From Hypsibius dujardini (Eukaryota > Tardigrada > Eutardigrada > Parachela > Hypsibiidae): 20,943 nt of DNA. Positions 1 through 9,937 of the stretch are shown here, piece by piece. Position 1 is the first letter of the stretch; each line of letters starts with the position of its first letter. The notes below the pieces were generated by a model. That model was not told the origin of the DNA and made no database searches. It saw only the letters and a list, made by a program, of their open reading frames with translations. The translations under genes were made by a program, and so were the position numbers. The stretch is taken from positions 1 to 20,943 of the forward strand of contig LRSR01005112.1 of the NCBI GenBank assembly GCA_001579985.1, in the 5' to 3' direction.

Positions 1-613
1 CATGCTGCGTGATGAGGATGTTTATAGCGCTCTCAATAGAGGAATTTGAGGATCCTCGTAATATTTGTTCATTACCGGTACACTGCAATCTGGATGAGTG
101 AGAAACTGACAGGATGCACGTAGAAAACAGGACGTTTCGAATCTTTTGCAGGCACCAAGAAAAAATAAATATTTCTAAGAGATAAATAATTTGTTGCAGG
201 GAGTTTTGGCACAAGACCTTTGAAATACCAGCGCACTTTGTAGACATCACTACTGTGGAGTGGTCGTGTCATGAAGGGCACAGCGAGTGATTTGATGATG
301 TAATGGAATAACTAGCGTCTCGCACAGCGTGCCAAGGGAATTCAGACCTTTAAGTGTGGAATAATGGAGTGACTAGCTTTTTGCATAGCATGCAAAGGGC
401 TAAGGCTTAAGAGAGGAATAATGAAATAATAGAATAATCAAGAAATGCCTCTTCGAAATGTTGCTGCCATTCCTCTACAATAATTGACTAATGGAATAAA
501 ATATAGCTCGAATGGGAATAAATCTGATTTCGTCGTCCTCAGTCTGTTCAGAAGACCGTTTGCAACATATTTAGTCCGGAATGTAGATCAGTAAGCCTGA
601 ATGAACTTTTACC

Positions 614-1209
614 TAAGGGGTCATTAAACAATTACCTAAGCGCCCGATATTAGGCGGCCTTACCCCTACCTCCCCTTTGTAAGAGCTCGTCATGATTTCT
701 TTTTACTCCCCCTGAACTTCAAACGCTTATCTCAGCGCCGTTGGACCCCCCTATGCGTCAAAATCTTAAATTTCAACTTTAATAGCAAAATTTCAGCACC
801 GATTATACGTAGTTATCCTACGCATTTTCAAAATCAGAACGAAGAAAAGCGTTTAGATCGGTAATGATGGGAATGTTCGCATCTTCGCCTGAAATAGAAG
901 ATTTGCGATTCCAATGCGCTGGTGCAAAAGGCATCAAGTAGATGTAGCCCCTCAAGTGACTTAAAAGAGCTATCGGAACCTCTTGTCAGTACTAGTATGA
1001 TGCTCAAATGAAGGGAAGAATAATGGCATGCGGGTCTATAAAATGGTATTGAAATACAATCAAGGAAATTCAATCAAGGAAATTTTGAGATTTAAAATTG
1101 TTGACGTAATCCAAGGACAGACCCCCACCCCCTATACGTAAGAGCTCGTCATCGATTGCTGACACGTACCCCCCTAAATTCGATGACATAATTGTTGAAT
1201 GACCCCTAA
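614..1209. mobile_element. Small TIR element nested inside the long-TIR element
   Basis: The sequence around 614-633 (AAGGGGTCATTAAACAATTA) is mirrored at 1189-1209 (AATTGTTGAATGACCCCTAA), about 19 of 21 positions paired. Internally, the motif GTAAGAGCTCGTCAT occurs at 676-690 and again at 1137-1151 in the same orientation, each next to C-rich runs, so the interior also holds a direct duplication. GGGGTCATTCA-type termini occur in invertebrate MITEs, but I cannot name the superfamily. There is no coding capacity. Confidence 0.55.
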
Positions 1210-1271
1210 TGGTCTTGCCAGTACCATCTGAGTTGCCTCGAATCTTTTGGCATCTTTTGGCGGCTACGACA

Positions 1272-1376
1272 AGCTGCATGGAGCTACGTGGGGTGGCGTG
1301 GAGCTCCAAATTGCTCCACGCAGCTCCATGCAGCTCCACGTAGCTCCGCGTAGCTCCATGCAGCTCCACGTAGCCA
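1272..1376. repeat. AGCTCCA-based minisatellite with internal dyad symmetry
   Basis: Units of the type AGCTCCATGCAGCTCCACGT are repeated at 1310-1376, while 1272-1305 carries the same motif reverse-complemented (AGCTGCATGGAGCTACGTGG). The array can fold back on itself. It lies in the interior of the long-TIR element. The translated products in both directions are low-complexity and not genes. Confidence 0.75.
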
Positions 1377-2286
1377 CCAGTAAAATTTGGTGTAAAAACT
1401 CTGACACAGGCGCGCAACTCCACGATCAAGCTAAACCTGGCACCATGTTATAGAAATACCAGCCTCAGCCGGCAGTATTTCAGTTCACGAGAAAGGCCAT
1501 CACAAGAGAGGGGAGGGTCTTCTCCAACCCCAGGAATGCCACAAACTTCAAACCTGATCACCGTATTTGTAATTGAAATTCCCTCTTGTCTGTCCATTCG
1601 TCAACAATCCGCCAACTGTCTGTGTGACTGTTTTCATCCGTCAGTTTTTTACCCGTTGCTTGTCAATATCTAGTCGGTTACTCATCTCGTCATTAACTAA
1701 TTGCCCTTTGACCATTTCTTGCTGTCCGCCAGTTCGATTCTCATTTACCCGTTATCTGTCTGAGGCTTTTCCGCGGGCGTCTATCCATCCGCCACAATCG
1801 ATGTGTCCATTAACCGACAGTTCTTCTGTACATTTCATTGAAAGTGTAATAAAAAGCTAGTCACTCCATTAATCCACTCTTAAAAGCCTGAATTCCCTTG
1901 GCACGCTGTGCAAGACGCTAGTTATTCCATTACTTCATCAAATCACTCGCTGTGCCCTTCATAACACGACCACTCCTCAGTAGTTATAAATAACGGATTA
2001 GAGCATTATCCCGCTGTTCCTCATGTCTACAAAGTGCGCTGGTATTTCAAAGTTCTTGGCCAATCTCGCCTGCAACAAATTATTTATCTCTTAGAAATAT
2101 TTACTTTTTTCTGGTGCCTGCAAAAGATTCGAAACGTCCTCTTTTCTATGTGCATCCTGTCAATTTCTCACTCATCCAGACTGCAGTGTACCGGTAATGA
2201 ACAAATATTACGAGGATCCTCAGATTCCTCTATTGAGAGCGCTATAAACATCCTCATCACGCAGCATGAGTGCAGATGCGAAGCTG

Positions 2287-2738
2287 ATACACTCCGCAGC
2301 TCAAATCTGAGGAAGAACCATCAAAATAGTGGGTGTGAGTCCATACTTAAAATTATAAGTCGAATAATTGGCAAACGGGAAATACTTGTGAATTGGCCCA
2401 ACCTTTAATCAGCTTAGTGTCACATCACGCAAAGCACTACTTGTTATAATCTCAGTCTGCACACGGTCGCAACAGTCGACTGATTGAGTTCGAGACAAAA
2501 AGACCCATGCGCTTGTGCTAGCACAGAGGTGGTTCAAACTTGGTCAGTCGAATGTTGTGACTGCGTGCAGACTGAGATTATAACAAGAAGTGCCTTGCGT
2601 GAAGTGACACTAAATTGATTGAAGGTCGGGCCATTTCACAAGTATTTCCGTTTGCCAATTATTCGACTTATGATTTTAAGTATCGACCCACACCCACTAC
2701 TCTGATGGTCCTTCTTTCGAGTTGAGCTGCTGAGTGTA
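2287..2738. mobile_element. 450-bp palindromic (foldback/MITE-like) element
   Basis: About 200 bp at 2287-2487 is the imperfect reverse complement of 2542-2738, leaving a loop of about 55 bp that contains the short palindrome GTGCTAGCAC. Anchor matches are TTGTTATAATCTCAGTCTGCAC on the left against its complement near 2566-2587, and CCAATTATTCGACTTAT on the right. No coding potential is visible. It starts about 20 bp after the long-TIR element ends, and no clear target duplication was found. Confidence 0.75.
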
Positions 2739-2849
2739 CCGGCAGTTAATGATAAATAATCTTATAGGCTTGAAAGATTTGAGCTTACATGGAGTATCAA
2801 TACAAGCTGCAGCTTATCACTCATGTCGGCTCTAAAAAGAGCCAAATTA

Positions 2850-4651
2850 CTATCGGCTATTGCAGAAAATTTGGCGCAACACGTCCCGCAGGCTTTTCAA
2901 CGCTAGAACAAAAATAATTGGATCGATGATAGTCTGCAGCGCTAGGAGGATCATGCTGATGGCGTAAAAGACGTGTGCTTCGAGCTGTTGAAATAAGAGC
3001 CAAGTGAAGTAGACGTTGCCGGGAGTCCAGCAGATGGTGACACTGAAGGTCAGGAAGACCAGCAGCAGGTTGCCGTGTGAGCGTTGTTGCACGGGTCGAC
3101 GTTGCGCGGCGGATGGGCGTGGCCCCATATCTGATGCTCCACCCGGGTCGGCATCTACCACGGCTGTCGTTGCTCCAGCACTCCGAACAAACTCCACCTC
3201 GGTACCTGCAAGCAACGTTGTTTTCCTTAATATCCACGGTCAAACTTAAGACAAATGCGACTGCAAATTGGAAGTGCAAAATACTCAGAGAGAATTGCGA
3301 CACAGCTTGTCAGCTTGATACCGCTAATACAATGTATCAGAAGATCGTGAGGCCTTTTATTCCAAATATCGCCTAATCGAATTAATCGGCGACACTCTCG
3401 TTAAAGATTTAAAGTGAACCCATTTCGATTTCAAAAATATAGAAGCTCTTGCATCGCTCTTTCCCGTCACCATCACTCCGTGCGGCGTGAGCGTAATTTG
3501 TGCGCTTGTTGCCGATTTTTTAAAGGTCACACATTCCTTGGCGAGTATGTTAGAGGGTCACGCACAACGTGTAACAAATCGATGTCCAGGTGAGAGGAAA
3601 AGAGATCTGGCAACTAACGAGGTTCATTTCATCCACGCAATAAAGCTGATTCTCCTCGAATCGAAGTGACTGACATCGGGCAAACAGCGTTAGTCAAATA
3701 TGCGAGACACCCTCCCCCGGGACCAGAATGCTTTCTTACAGTTGCTACACGTTTTCTCGATGATGAACCAAACTGAACTGAAGCAATCGCAAACAAAGCG
3801 AATGATTCCATTCAGTTCAATTCGGCTGATCGTCGAGGAATTGTACCATAATTACATTGAAAAACTGAACAGAGACCGCATTTTAAATTATTTCTTTCCT
3901 GTAGGTTTATGCAGTTTGACTTACGTTTTTGTAACGTTGACCCGGTATGACTCGGGGCAACTGCGCCACTCCGGCTAGTGAGTTTCAGTCGCGTTCTTCT
4001 TCGCTTGGCCATCAAGATGAGCACCAACGCTAGCAGCATGGTAAACTGCGGCCCGTTGAAGTAGATGATTTGCACGGCCACGCCCCATCCCATCTGTGCG
4101 GGAGTGTTCAACATGCAGCCGAAGGGTCCGTCGGCCGGCTCGCGGTAATACATCGAGTCCTGGATCACGCCCGGTGCGGTGCCCACAAAGACGTACAGCC
4201 ACACGCCGGCACACAGGTAGCAGGCAGTGCGAACAGAGTGGATATGACGATACGAAATCGGGTGGGCCACCGCCCAAATGCGATTGACGGCAATCAACTG
4301 ATGGGAGTTGAAGATGAGCGCCTGGAAAAAGGTCGTCGCAAACACATAAAACGAACACGCGGCCTCTCCGATCGGCCAAAGACCGCCGTACAGATCGGTG
4401 ATGAAGTCAAGGGGGAATTGCAGAGCGATGCAGCAGCAGTCGGCGACGAGCAGGTTCACCACGTAGACGTTGAAGGGCGTCCAGAGAGGGCGGTGGGTGA
4501 TGAAAACCACAAGAAGGCCGGCGTTGCCGATGAGGCCAATGAAAAAGGTCAGCAGGATGCAAACCGGCAGGACTGTCCATTGGACGACTGGCGTTGTTTG
4601 ATTGGGTGAGGATGTGTGATTCCAGACAGATACATTATCTGATTGATTCAT
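2850..4651 (-). CDS. Orphan class A (rhodopsin-like) G-protein-coupled receptor, two exons, 360 aa
   Basis: Exon 1 is 4651-3925 (donor GTAAGT at 3924) and exon 2 is 3205-2850 (acceptor TTGCAG); a split Arg codon joins them and the frame is kept. The product has seven hydrophobic segments. N-terminal sequons lie at N2, N6, N11 and N17. TM1 has the GN motif (N43), TM2 the LxxAD Asp (D71), TM3/ECL2 the paired Cys (C99, C179), TM4 W151, TM6 CWTP (301-304) and TM7 DPIIF (337-341) followed by a short tail. The DRY motif reads NRI (123-125), and the 3.32 position is Thr, not Asp, so an amine ligand is unlikely. The third loop (about 217-286) is basic and Pro/Gln-rich; the intron falls inside it. The ligand is unknown; I infer a plasma-membrane receptor coupling to G proteins. 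The start is the first in-frame ATG ahead of TM1. Confidence 0.9.
3206..3924 (-). other. GPCR intron (719 bp)
   Basis: This is the intron between the two receptor exons, with GTAAGT donor at 3924-3919 and TTGCAG acceptor at 3211-3206 read on the minus strand. It is phase 1 and placed in the third intracellular loop. I see no repeat array or nested gene in it. The ORFs crossing it on both strands look non-coding. Confidence 0.8.
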
Positions 4652-5281
4652 GGCTGGGAAGTGAATCGAAAAGGCAAGTGTTCGTCAAGATTTTCCCGCG
4701 GGAAACGGCGTGTGAAGCGAAAAAAGCGCAATCAATTTGTCCTATATCTCAGTTTTGCCGAATGGTGAATACTTGTGGGATTTCTCGCAGGATGGAAACG
4801 GTTTTATTGTTTGTGCATTGTGAAAAGATAATTGAAACAATTAAGACCGGCGCGATCGCCCGTCAGTGGAGATTACTGACAAGAAGCAGGTGCAGGCACG
4901 CGATCATTTCACTGAAGTGAGTATAATTGTCATACTCTACATGCGCAGTCCGTGTTATTATACGGGACACATAAAGTGTAAACGTAATTCAGACTTAGGC
5001 TTAAAGAAACGTAAAAACTATACATGCTTCGTTTCTCGAGTCCCGGGATACGGAAGATTACGAGCCAGCGCTCGTAGTACTGCGACACCGCTCCTTTTGA
5101 CCATTCTTTCCAAACGCAATGCATGAGCCACAGGAATGACCCGTGATGAGCTATTTCAAAAAAACACTGGCTTTAATCCAGCCAGTGGCATCCAACTCAG
5201 CTGTGGTCTAGCCATAGGAGCAGAAAATAAAGCCCGGCCCGTCTAGAGCTTTACTCTTACTCAACAGTATGAGGAAAAGTA
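4652..5281. other. GPCR upstream flank, no gene seen
   Basis: This is the 5' flank of the receptor gene. It holds one copy of a dispersed repeat (4964-5066) and a short hairpin, CACTGGCT/AGCCAGTG at 5165-5187 with a 7-nt loop. I could not assign a promoter element or an upstream exon, though the receptor's 5' UTR should lie here. Confidence 0.5.
4964..5066 (+). repeat. Dispersed repeat family, copy 1
   Basis: The stretch GACACATAAA.TGTAAACGTAA, then AAAGAAACGTAAAAA, then TTTCTCG.GTC..GGGAT and finally TACGAGCC matches 8497-8616 in the same order and strand, with many substitutions. It is a diverged interspersed repeat with no coding potential. Confidence 0.65.
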
Positions 5282-5463
5282 TGTATTTCGGCTCACCCTC
5301 CACTTGGTCGATAAATCGGCTCACTTGTGCATTTCTCTTTGATGGCAGGTGCTTGATTGTTTCATTTCCAGAAGTGCTGTAGCATGCTAAGATAAAGTAC
5401 ATAACATCAAACAATCAGCCACCTGCCATCAAAGAAAAACCCGTGAGTGAGCCGAAATACAGA
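5282..5463. repeat. Palindromic element with interrupted left arm
   Basis: GTATTTCGGCTCA at 5283-5295 and TCTTTGATGGCAGGTGCTTGATTGTTT at about 5336-5362 are complementary to 5409-5463. The left arm contains an extra segment that repeats CGGCTCA (5289 and 5317), so it has a small internal duplication. The loop is about 45 bp. This is probably a MITE or foldback remnant. From 5464 to 5640 the DNA is very AT-rich and I see nothing further there. Confidence 0.65.
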
Positions 5464-5639
5464 TTTCACTTCATAAATATAATTTTTTTTAATTGTTTTG
5501 TCACGTAAAATACAGTTTTTGATTGGTTAAAATATCAGCTATACAATAAAAATGATTTCTTCGATAGAATTAATCAAATAATTGACGAACTAAATAAATA
5601 ATTAATGAGTTCGATAAATATTACCTTAAACATTTAAAG

Positions 5640-7415
5640 GATACCAAGTACAGGCGGCGGGTTGAATCGGTCGGGCAGCAGAGGGCGCTACAAGTACGCG
5701 TCCTCCATGACCACGCCCATCACGGTGGACCATCATCATTCCCGGCGGCCCATAAGTGTAGGGGCTGAGTGTTCGTAACAGCACAACCATTTCCCTGTGA
5801 TATCTCAATACTGATCTTCTGTCGTAAAAAATCAGCTCTTTTTTCCCAGGCTCAGTCAGTAATACGTCTTCCGATGTCCGAGATTAGTCCCTTCGCTTCT
5901 CCACCCCATGTTCCGAATGTTTTAAAAGCCAGCGAGGCAAAGATGTATTGTCCTTCCAATTCCGCATACGTCCGGTGTTTGTTAGCCTCCGCTTCTTGTG
6001 CTGCACGCCTGGTCTGGCCGCTTCCCGTTCGTTCGGCACAATCCCGGAGACTGCCGTACTGCCGACATTCCCGCAGGAAGAAGGGCCCGCTTGACCACGT
6101 CGTGAATGGCGGAATGGCGACTGCCACGGCTGATCTCAAAAGCACACGACAGGGCGTGGTGGCCGTCCTCTCACCTCCTTCTTACAGGCTTGACAGGGAT
6201 GTGACTGACAAACGATGGCACCCAGTCGAAGGGCAACGATGATGCGGAGGTGATTGTCGTCCAGGAGGTTGCCTAAACTGGAGATTGGTATGGCATTCAA
6301 CCAGGCGCCGGCATATTCAGCCATGACACCAACAGCCTCGCTCTTCCCTCGTCGCCCGCCGGGGTCAGTACAGCTTCTACAGCTCGATCGGCAATCGTCC
6401 GGTTTCACAGCTTCCACGGCTGGCCCGATAGTGGTTGGCGGTTGTGGTTGGTTGGTTGCCGAGAGGCGTCGTCCGTTATGGTGTTTAAGTTTAACGACAA
6501 TGGCGATCTCCAGTAATATGTAGAAAACGGACTAAACCGAAACCAAAAAGGCTAGAAGGGAAAGGTCTTCCGTCCGTCTGATTTTGAGACCGCTTCTGCT
6601 GATCGGAAATCTTCCAGACGGCGTCGGTCATTGCCGTATTGGTGAAAGCTGCAAGGCTGTTCCGGATGATGGTGTCGAACGATACCAGAGAGTCAGGTTG
6701 CGTCCATGTAGATAAGCAGCGCAGCAGGTGAAGCAGTTTCGGTGCCGCCAAGCAATTTTTAAGGAGGAAAAGGGCTTGATGGGCGGCCAGGAGGCATAGC
6801 CGGATTGTTAGAGGATGATGGTGGTCGACTTTTTTTCCGATGACAAGCCCGATTCCGTCCGGCAGTAGCGGGGCACCAAGAAGTTCCAGTTTCTCCGCTG
6901 ACGGGAAGCAGAGATTTGGAATCGACCGATGAATGGTTGTAGCTGCTGCTTCCCGGGATGCTTCATCGCCGCCGTATAGGAAGGCCTCGCATTTGGAGAG
7001 GTTGAGTTCCAGACCGATTTCAGCACCGCCCTCCACCTCACGGTTCAGGTTGGCGAGCACTTCGTTCATCGTACCGCCAAAAGTACCACCAAAAGTGCCG
7101 TCGTCCAGATAGAAGTCCGAGCGGTGCCTGCAACGACAAAGACAACTCCCGAGTGACCAGGCAAGATAAAAGTAGTCACATTGGATCGTCTTGCTCAACG
7201 CCGCACTCTGACGAAAGGACGAAATCCCCGAGAAATAGGTGTGACGAGTGGCGATACACCGCTCGGTACAGGTACGGCATATGGAGGTGAACGGCCCGCA
7301 TCACCTCGTCGCGCCGGACTGTATTGAACGCGTTTGCTTCAGCAGCACGAGGGTGTCTGTGGCATCGTACATGAAAGCCCGTGTGGCGCTGGCAAGATCG
7401 CAGCAGCACACCAAA
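5640..7415 (-). pseudogene. Degenerate, 5'-truncated reverse-transcriptase retroelement
   Basis: Minus-strand fragments in several frames keep the order of a reverse transcriptase and its downstream region. Around 7334-7179 lies NAFNTVRRDEV followed by a GVEQDDP motif (the family usually has GVQQGDP). At about 7111 lies the catalytic YLDDG motif, followed by LNLSKCE. At about 6310-6140 a region with AWLNAIPISSLG, LDDNHLRI and VALRLG resembles the segment downstream of RT in invertebrate retroelements, and 6050-5852 continues it (AEANKHRTYAEL). The reading frame changes at least three times, stops intervene, and the piece between GVEQDDP and YLDD is shortened. The 5' part (endonuclease/N-terminus) is absent, consistent with target-primed 5' truncation. 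Domain identification is from memory of the family; the clade is not assigned. Confidence 0.8.
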
Positions 7416-7673
7416 TCAGCTAATCAGCTAATCAAATCAATTTGCATTTAGTACTAAAGATCAAAAGTTTTCCCATAGAGTGGGCACTTCCTTGTGGTGC
7501 CTCAGGCCCTACGCAAAAGGAGGCTGGGATATCAAAAGAGATCTCCTTTAGTTGAGGAAGGTTGCCCAAAAATGGTCCAATGTCTAACTTACCCTCACCG
7601 CCTCACCACCCTTAAGCCGGGAAGGGTTACCCAAGTTAGGTAACACTTGAGTGCCATCTAACTATATGACTAA
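7416..7673. other. Spacer, no gene seen
   Basis: This is non-coding sequence between the retroelement remnant and the next TIR element. Short complementary bits occur (ACCCTTAAGCCGGGAAGGGT near 7608; TTACCCAAGTTAGGTAA near 7627), but they are too small to name. Confidence 0.4.
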
Positions 7674-8130
7674 TGTAGCGACGCGATTCTAAGGCGCAGC
7701 TCTAGCCACGCCCCCGGGCTGTTTGTCCACCACTCCGTCTGAATTGCCTGAAATATTTTATTCCAAGTATTTACCGTTAAAAATCTATCGTTTCTGTTTA
7801 AAATGCCCAACTTTTTTTTACCGAAAACCGAAGAGATACAATTTCAGAGCGCTGGTCTTTGCCTCGCAGATTCTCTCAGCGAGAATTTGCCAGAGCGGAG
7901 AAAATCGAAGGGGCTACCCTCCGCCGGTGACTAACGTAAGAGCCTGCTTTTCCGATTGACTGATCTCTTGATGGAAAATCTGTGGAGATCACTAAGCATG
8001 CGGGCTGTTGGTACGTTGCTTGATTGAAGATTAAAATGCATTTCAGTGAGGAAGTGCTTTTGTACGCACACCTGGGGCCATGTATAAGGAAAATGCAGTT
8101 TGCGTTGCGCCTTAGAATCGCGTCGCTACA
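7674..8130. mobile_element. Nonautonomous DNA element with 25-bp perfect TIRs
   Basis: The 25 bases at 7674-7698 (TGTAGCGACGCGATTCTAAG then GCGCA) are the exact reverse complement of 8106-8130. The 457-bp element has no transposase-like ORF. The flanks (CTAA on the left, GTAC on the right) show no clear target duplication. The superfamily is unassigned. Confidence 0.75.
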
Positions 8131-8215
8131 GTACAATTCCGCGCACTTTATAATCACCAATTTAGGTTATATGATCTCTGTCAGGTGATTCTACCGAATG
8201 ACGCCGGAAATGTAC

Positions 8216-8328
8216 AGATACGCTACGTTCTTTTTAGATACGATACGCTACGCTCTGTTTAGATACGATACGCTACGATACGCTACGCTCTGTCTAGATA
8301 CGATACGCTACAATACGCTACGCTCTGT
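8216..8328. repeat. GATACGCTACG minisatellite
   Basis: Imperfect tandem copies of AGATACGATACGCTACG with CTCTGT spacers fill this stretch. A related but shorter GATACGTA array sits at 8588-8610 inside copy 2 of the dispersed repeat. The predicted peptide is simple repeat, not a gene. Confidence 0.8.
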
Positions 8329-8496
8329 AAGAGCAATGACAGGACCCCATGCATTCGTATCCTCATTACGTTCGGTCACAGAATTCACCTTGAAAAATGA
8401 GTAATAGATGATTGTAATGATAAAATAAAACAGTCACACTCCCCCCTCACCACCACCAGCTGAATGCGTCGTCGGAACGACCTATTATGCAGCTTG

Positions 8497-8616
8497 CGTG
8501 ACACATAAAATGTAAACGTAACCCTGACCGAGGCAGCAAAGAAACGTAAAAATTTTTAATGCCTAATTTCTCGGGTCTTGGGATCACGTAGATACGTAGA
8601 TACATAGATACGAGCC
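8497..8616 (+). repeat. Dispersed repeat family, copy 2
   Basis: This is the same family and orientation as 4964-5066, and the reverse complement of 9259-9320. It contains the best-preserved core: GTGACACATAAAATGTAAAC, GGCAGCAAAGAAACGTAAAA and the TTTCTCGGGTCTTGGGAT block. Copies 2 and 3 face each other and flank the hAT-like MITE. Confidence 0.65.
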
Positions 8617-8834
8617 GTGTATCACCGCGCATCAGTGATCTTATCATTTTGTTCAAGGTCTGTTGGGTCGCGTGCTTTCTGGTTTTGTTGTGAGTGCAAC
8701 GGTAAGTTTTCCGTGCGAGAAAATCGGTTTCAGCTTTGTCAAGTTCCCGCCGGCAACTTTTAGTTTCCCACCCACCACGCCCTATTTGTTGATGTTCTGT
8801 TTTTTAAGTTTGCTACATTGTCTATACTTCTATC

Positions 8835-9051
8835 CAGTGGCGCGCCGAGCTTTGGTTTAAGGGGGGGGTGTTTTTCTTGTATCCGAAATATTTCCGATAG
8901 AACGTAAGGGGGGAGAGAATTGCATGACAATTCTCAATCATAGTGTTTTTCTCTAATGGGGGACCCTTGGGGCACTTTTTTGACTTTCGAGGGGTTTGTC
9001 TTTCAAGGGGTTTCAGATCAACAAAACACCCCCCCCCTCGGCGCGCCACTG
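8835..9051. mobile_element. hAT-like MITE with 8-bp target-site duplication
   Basis: The element begins CAGTGGCGCGCCGAG and ends with the complement CTCGGCGCGCCACTG; G/C runs (AAGGGGGGGGTG and CACCCCCCCCCT) extend the inverted termini. It is flanked by CTTCTATC (8827-8834) and CTTCTAAC (9052-9059), an 8-bp duplication with one mismatch. CAGTGGCG-type ends and 8-bp duplications are typical of the hAT superfamily. It is 217 bp long and non-coding, so it must have been moved by a transposase encoded elsewhere. Confidence 0.85.
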
Positions 9052-9258
9052 CTTCTAACTGAATCTGTTGTTTGTAGAAGGTGCGGCCGTTTCCGCCACT
9101 TTGTGACGCGTTCGCCCTTAAGTTACCGGTTCGCGCCTTCGTTGAAGAAAGTCATCAGCTGTTTGAATAAATGACAATGGGAAGAGTCCAGCATAATTTA
9201 CATTACGCCTGGCACGTTTGGCTTTTCTCGCGCAATTGAGCCGCCCGACGCAGGAGCG

Positions 9259-9320
9259 AAAATTCACGTTTCTTTGCTGCTGCGGTCAGAGTTACGTTTA
9301 CATTGTATGTGTCACGCAAG
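9259..9320 (-). repeat. Dispersed repeat family, copy 3 (inverted, shortened)
   Basis: Read on the minus strand, this is CTTGCGTGACACATACAATG, TAAACGTAACTCTGACCG and CAGCAGCAAAGAAACGTGAA, matching copy 2 closely. The 3' part of the family consensus is missing. Confidence 0.65.
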
Positions 9321-9937
9321 GTTTCTAATGTAATAGAAGAGACAGTGGATGGTTCGGTGTTAAGGTCGCGGAAATTAAAGCGATCGTTCGTTGCAGTTCG
9401 CATTTAATACGCATTCGGATGACTGCGGAGACAATTAGATGTGAATAATAAGCGATTACGCGTACCGTATTCCCCCGAATTTTTTGCCCTACCAGTTAAT
9501 CTGATCCACCCCGGATCTTATCTGTTCATCACCGTTTGCTATTGTTTACCTACAATCAATCAATCAACTGATTTAATGTGTGAGTCAAGAAATCCCGCTT
9601 AATCAATCAATCAATCGTTGCCAAGTTGCGCCTAAATTTCAACCAATCACGACACAGTGAATCCGATTGAACAGTCAACCGATGACTGGAGGGGGTGGGG
9701 CTTAACTGTCCCTTGAGATCGGGGCAATACGGTAATCTAATCTTAACAAGCTGTCGAAATAATGTTGTGTACTGAATATAACGATAATTTAGCATTGCTG
9801 CACGAACCGGCGTTTATATCGAACAAACAGTCGAGAGTCCTCGTAACTTTCCACACACAGCGAAGGATTTTCCAAATTTTGAGGTACCAGCTGTAGAATT
9901 ATCGTTTTCGTAATAGCAGCGTCCCACAATTACCATC
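9321..9937. other. Upstream flank and probable promoter/5' UTR of the 304-aa protein gene
   Basis: No coding region is supported here. Short (AATC)n runs occur at 9553-9567 and 9601-9616. A TATA-like TTTATATC at about 9812 lies some 125 bp before the start codon and could set a start site near 9840, but this is weak. The start codon context (TACCATCATG) is acceptable. Confidence 0.35.

Larger units (their letters stand above)
1..2268. mobile_element. Long-TIR nonautonomous DNA element (left end cut by window)
   Basis: Positions 1 to about 383 reappear as an imperfect reverse complement at about 1851-2268; the outermost visible bases are CATGCTGCGTGATGAGGATG at 1 and the complement ending at 2268. 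The arms are roughly 85-90% alike by eye. The right arm carries an extra stretch of about 40 bp near 1983-2022. The interior (384-1850) has no long open frame resembling a transposase, so the element looks nonautonomous (foldback or long-TIR MITE type). The true left end and any target duplication lie outside the window because position 1 is already inside the arm. ORFs in the arms are shadows of each other. Confidence 0.8.

Noticed and set aside
1700-1770. Possible tRNA B-box (AGTTCGATTCTC near 1731)
   Set aside because: No matching A-box, cloverleaf or acceptor stem could be found on either side.
2034-2408. 124-aa plus frame, with its mirror at 72-281
   Set aside because: It runs through the long inverted repeat arm, has no domain, and the mirrored arm has equivalent meaningless frames.
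4070-4609. 179-aa plus-strand open frame opposite GPCR exon 1
   Set aside because: It is the antisense shadow of the receptor exon; the minus strand has seven TM segments and canonical motifs, while the plus frame has no recognisable domain.
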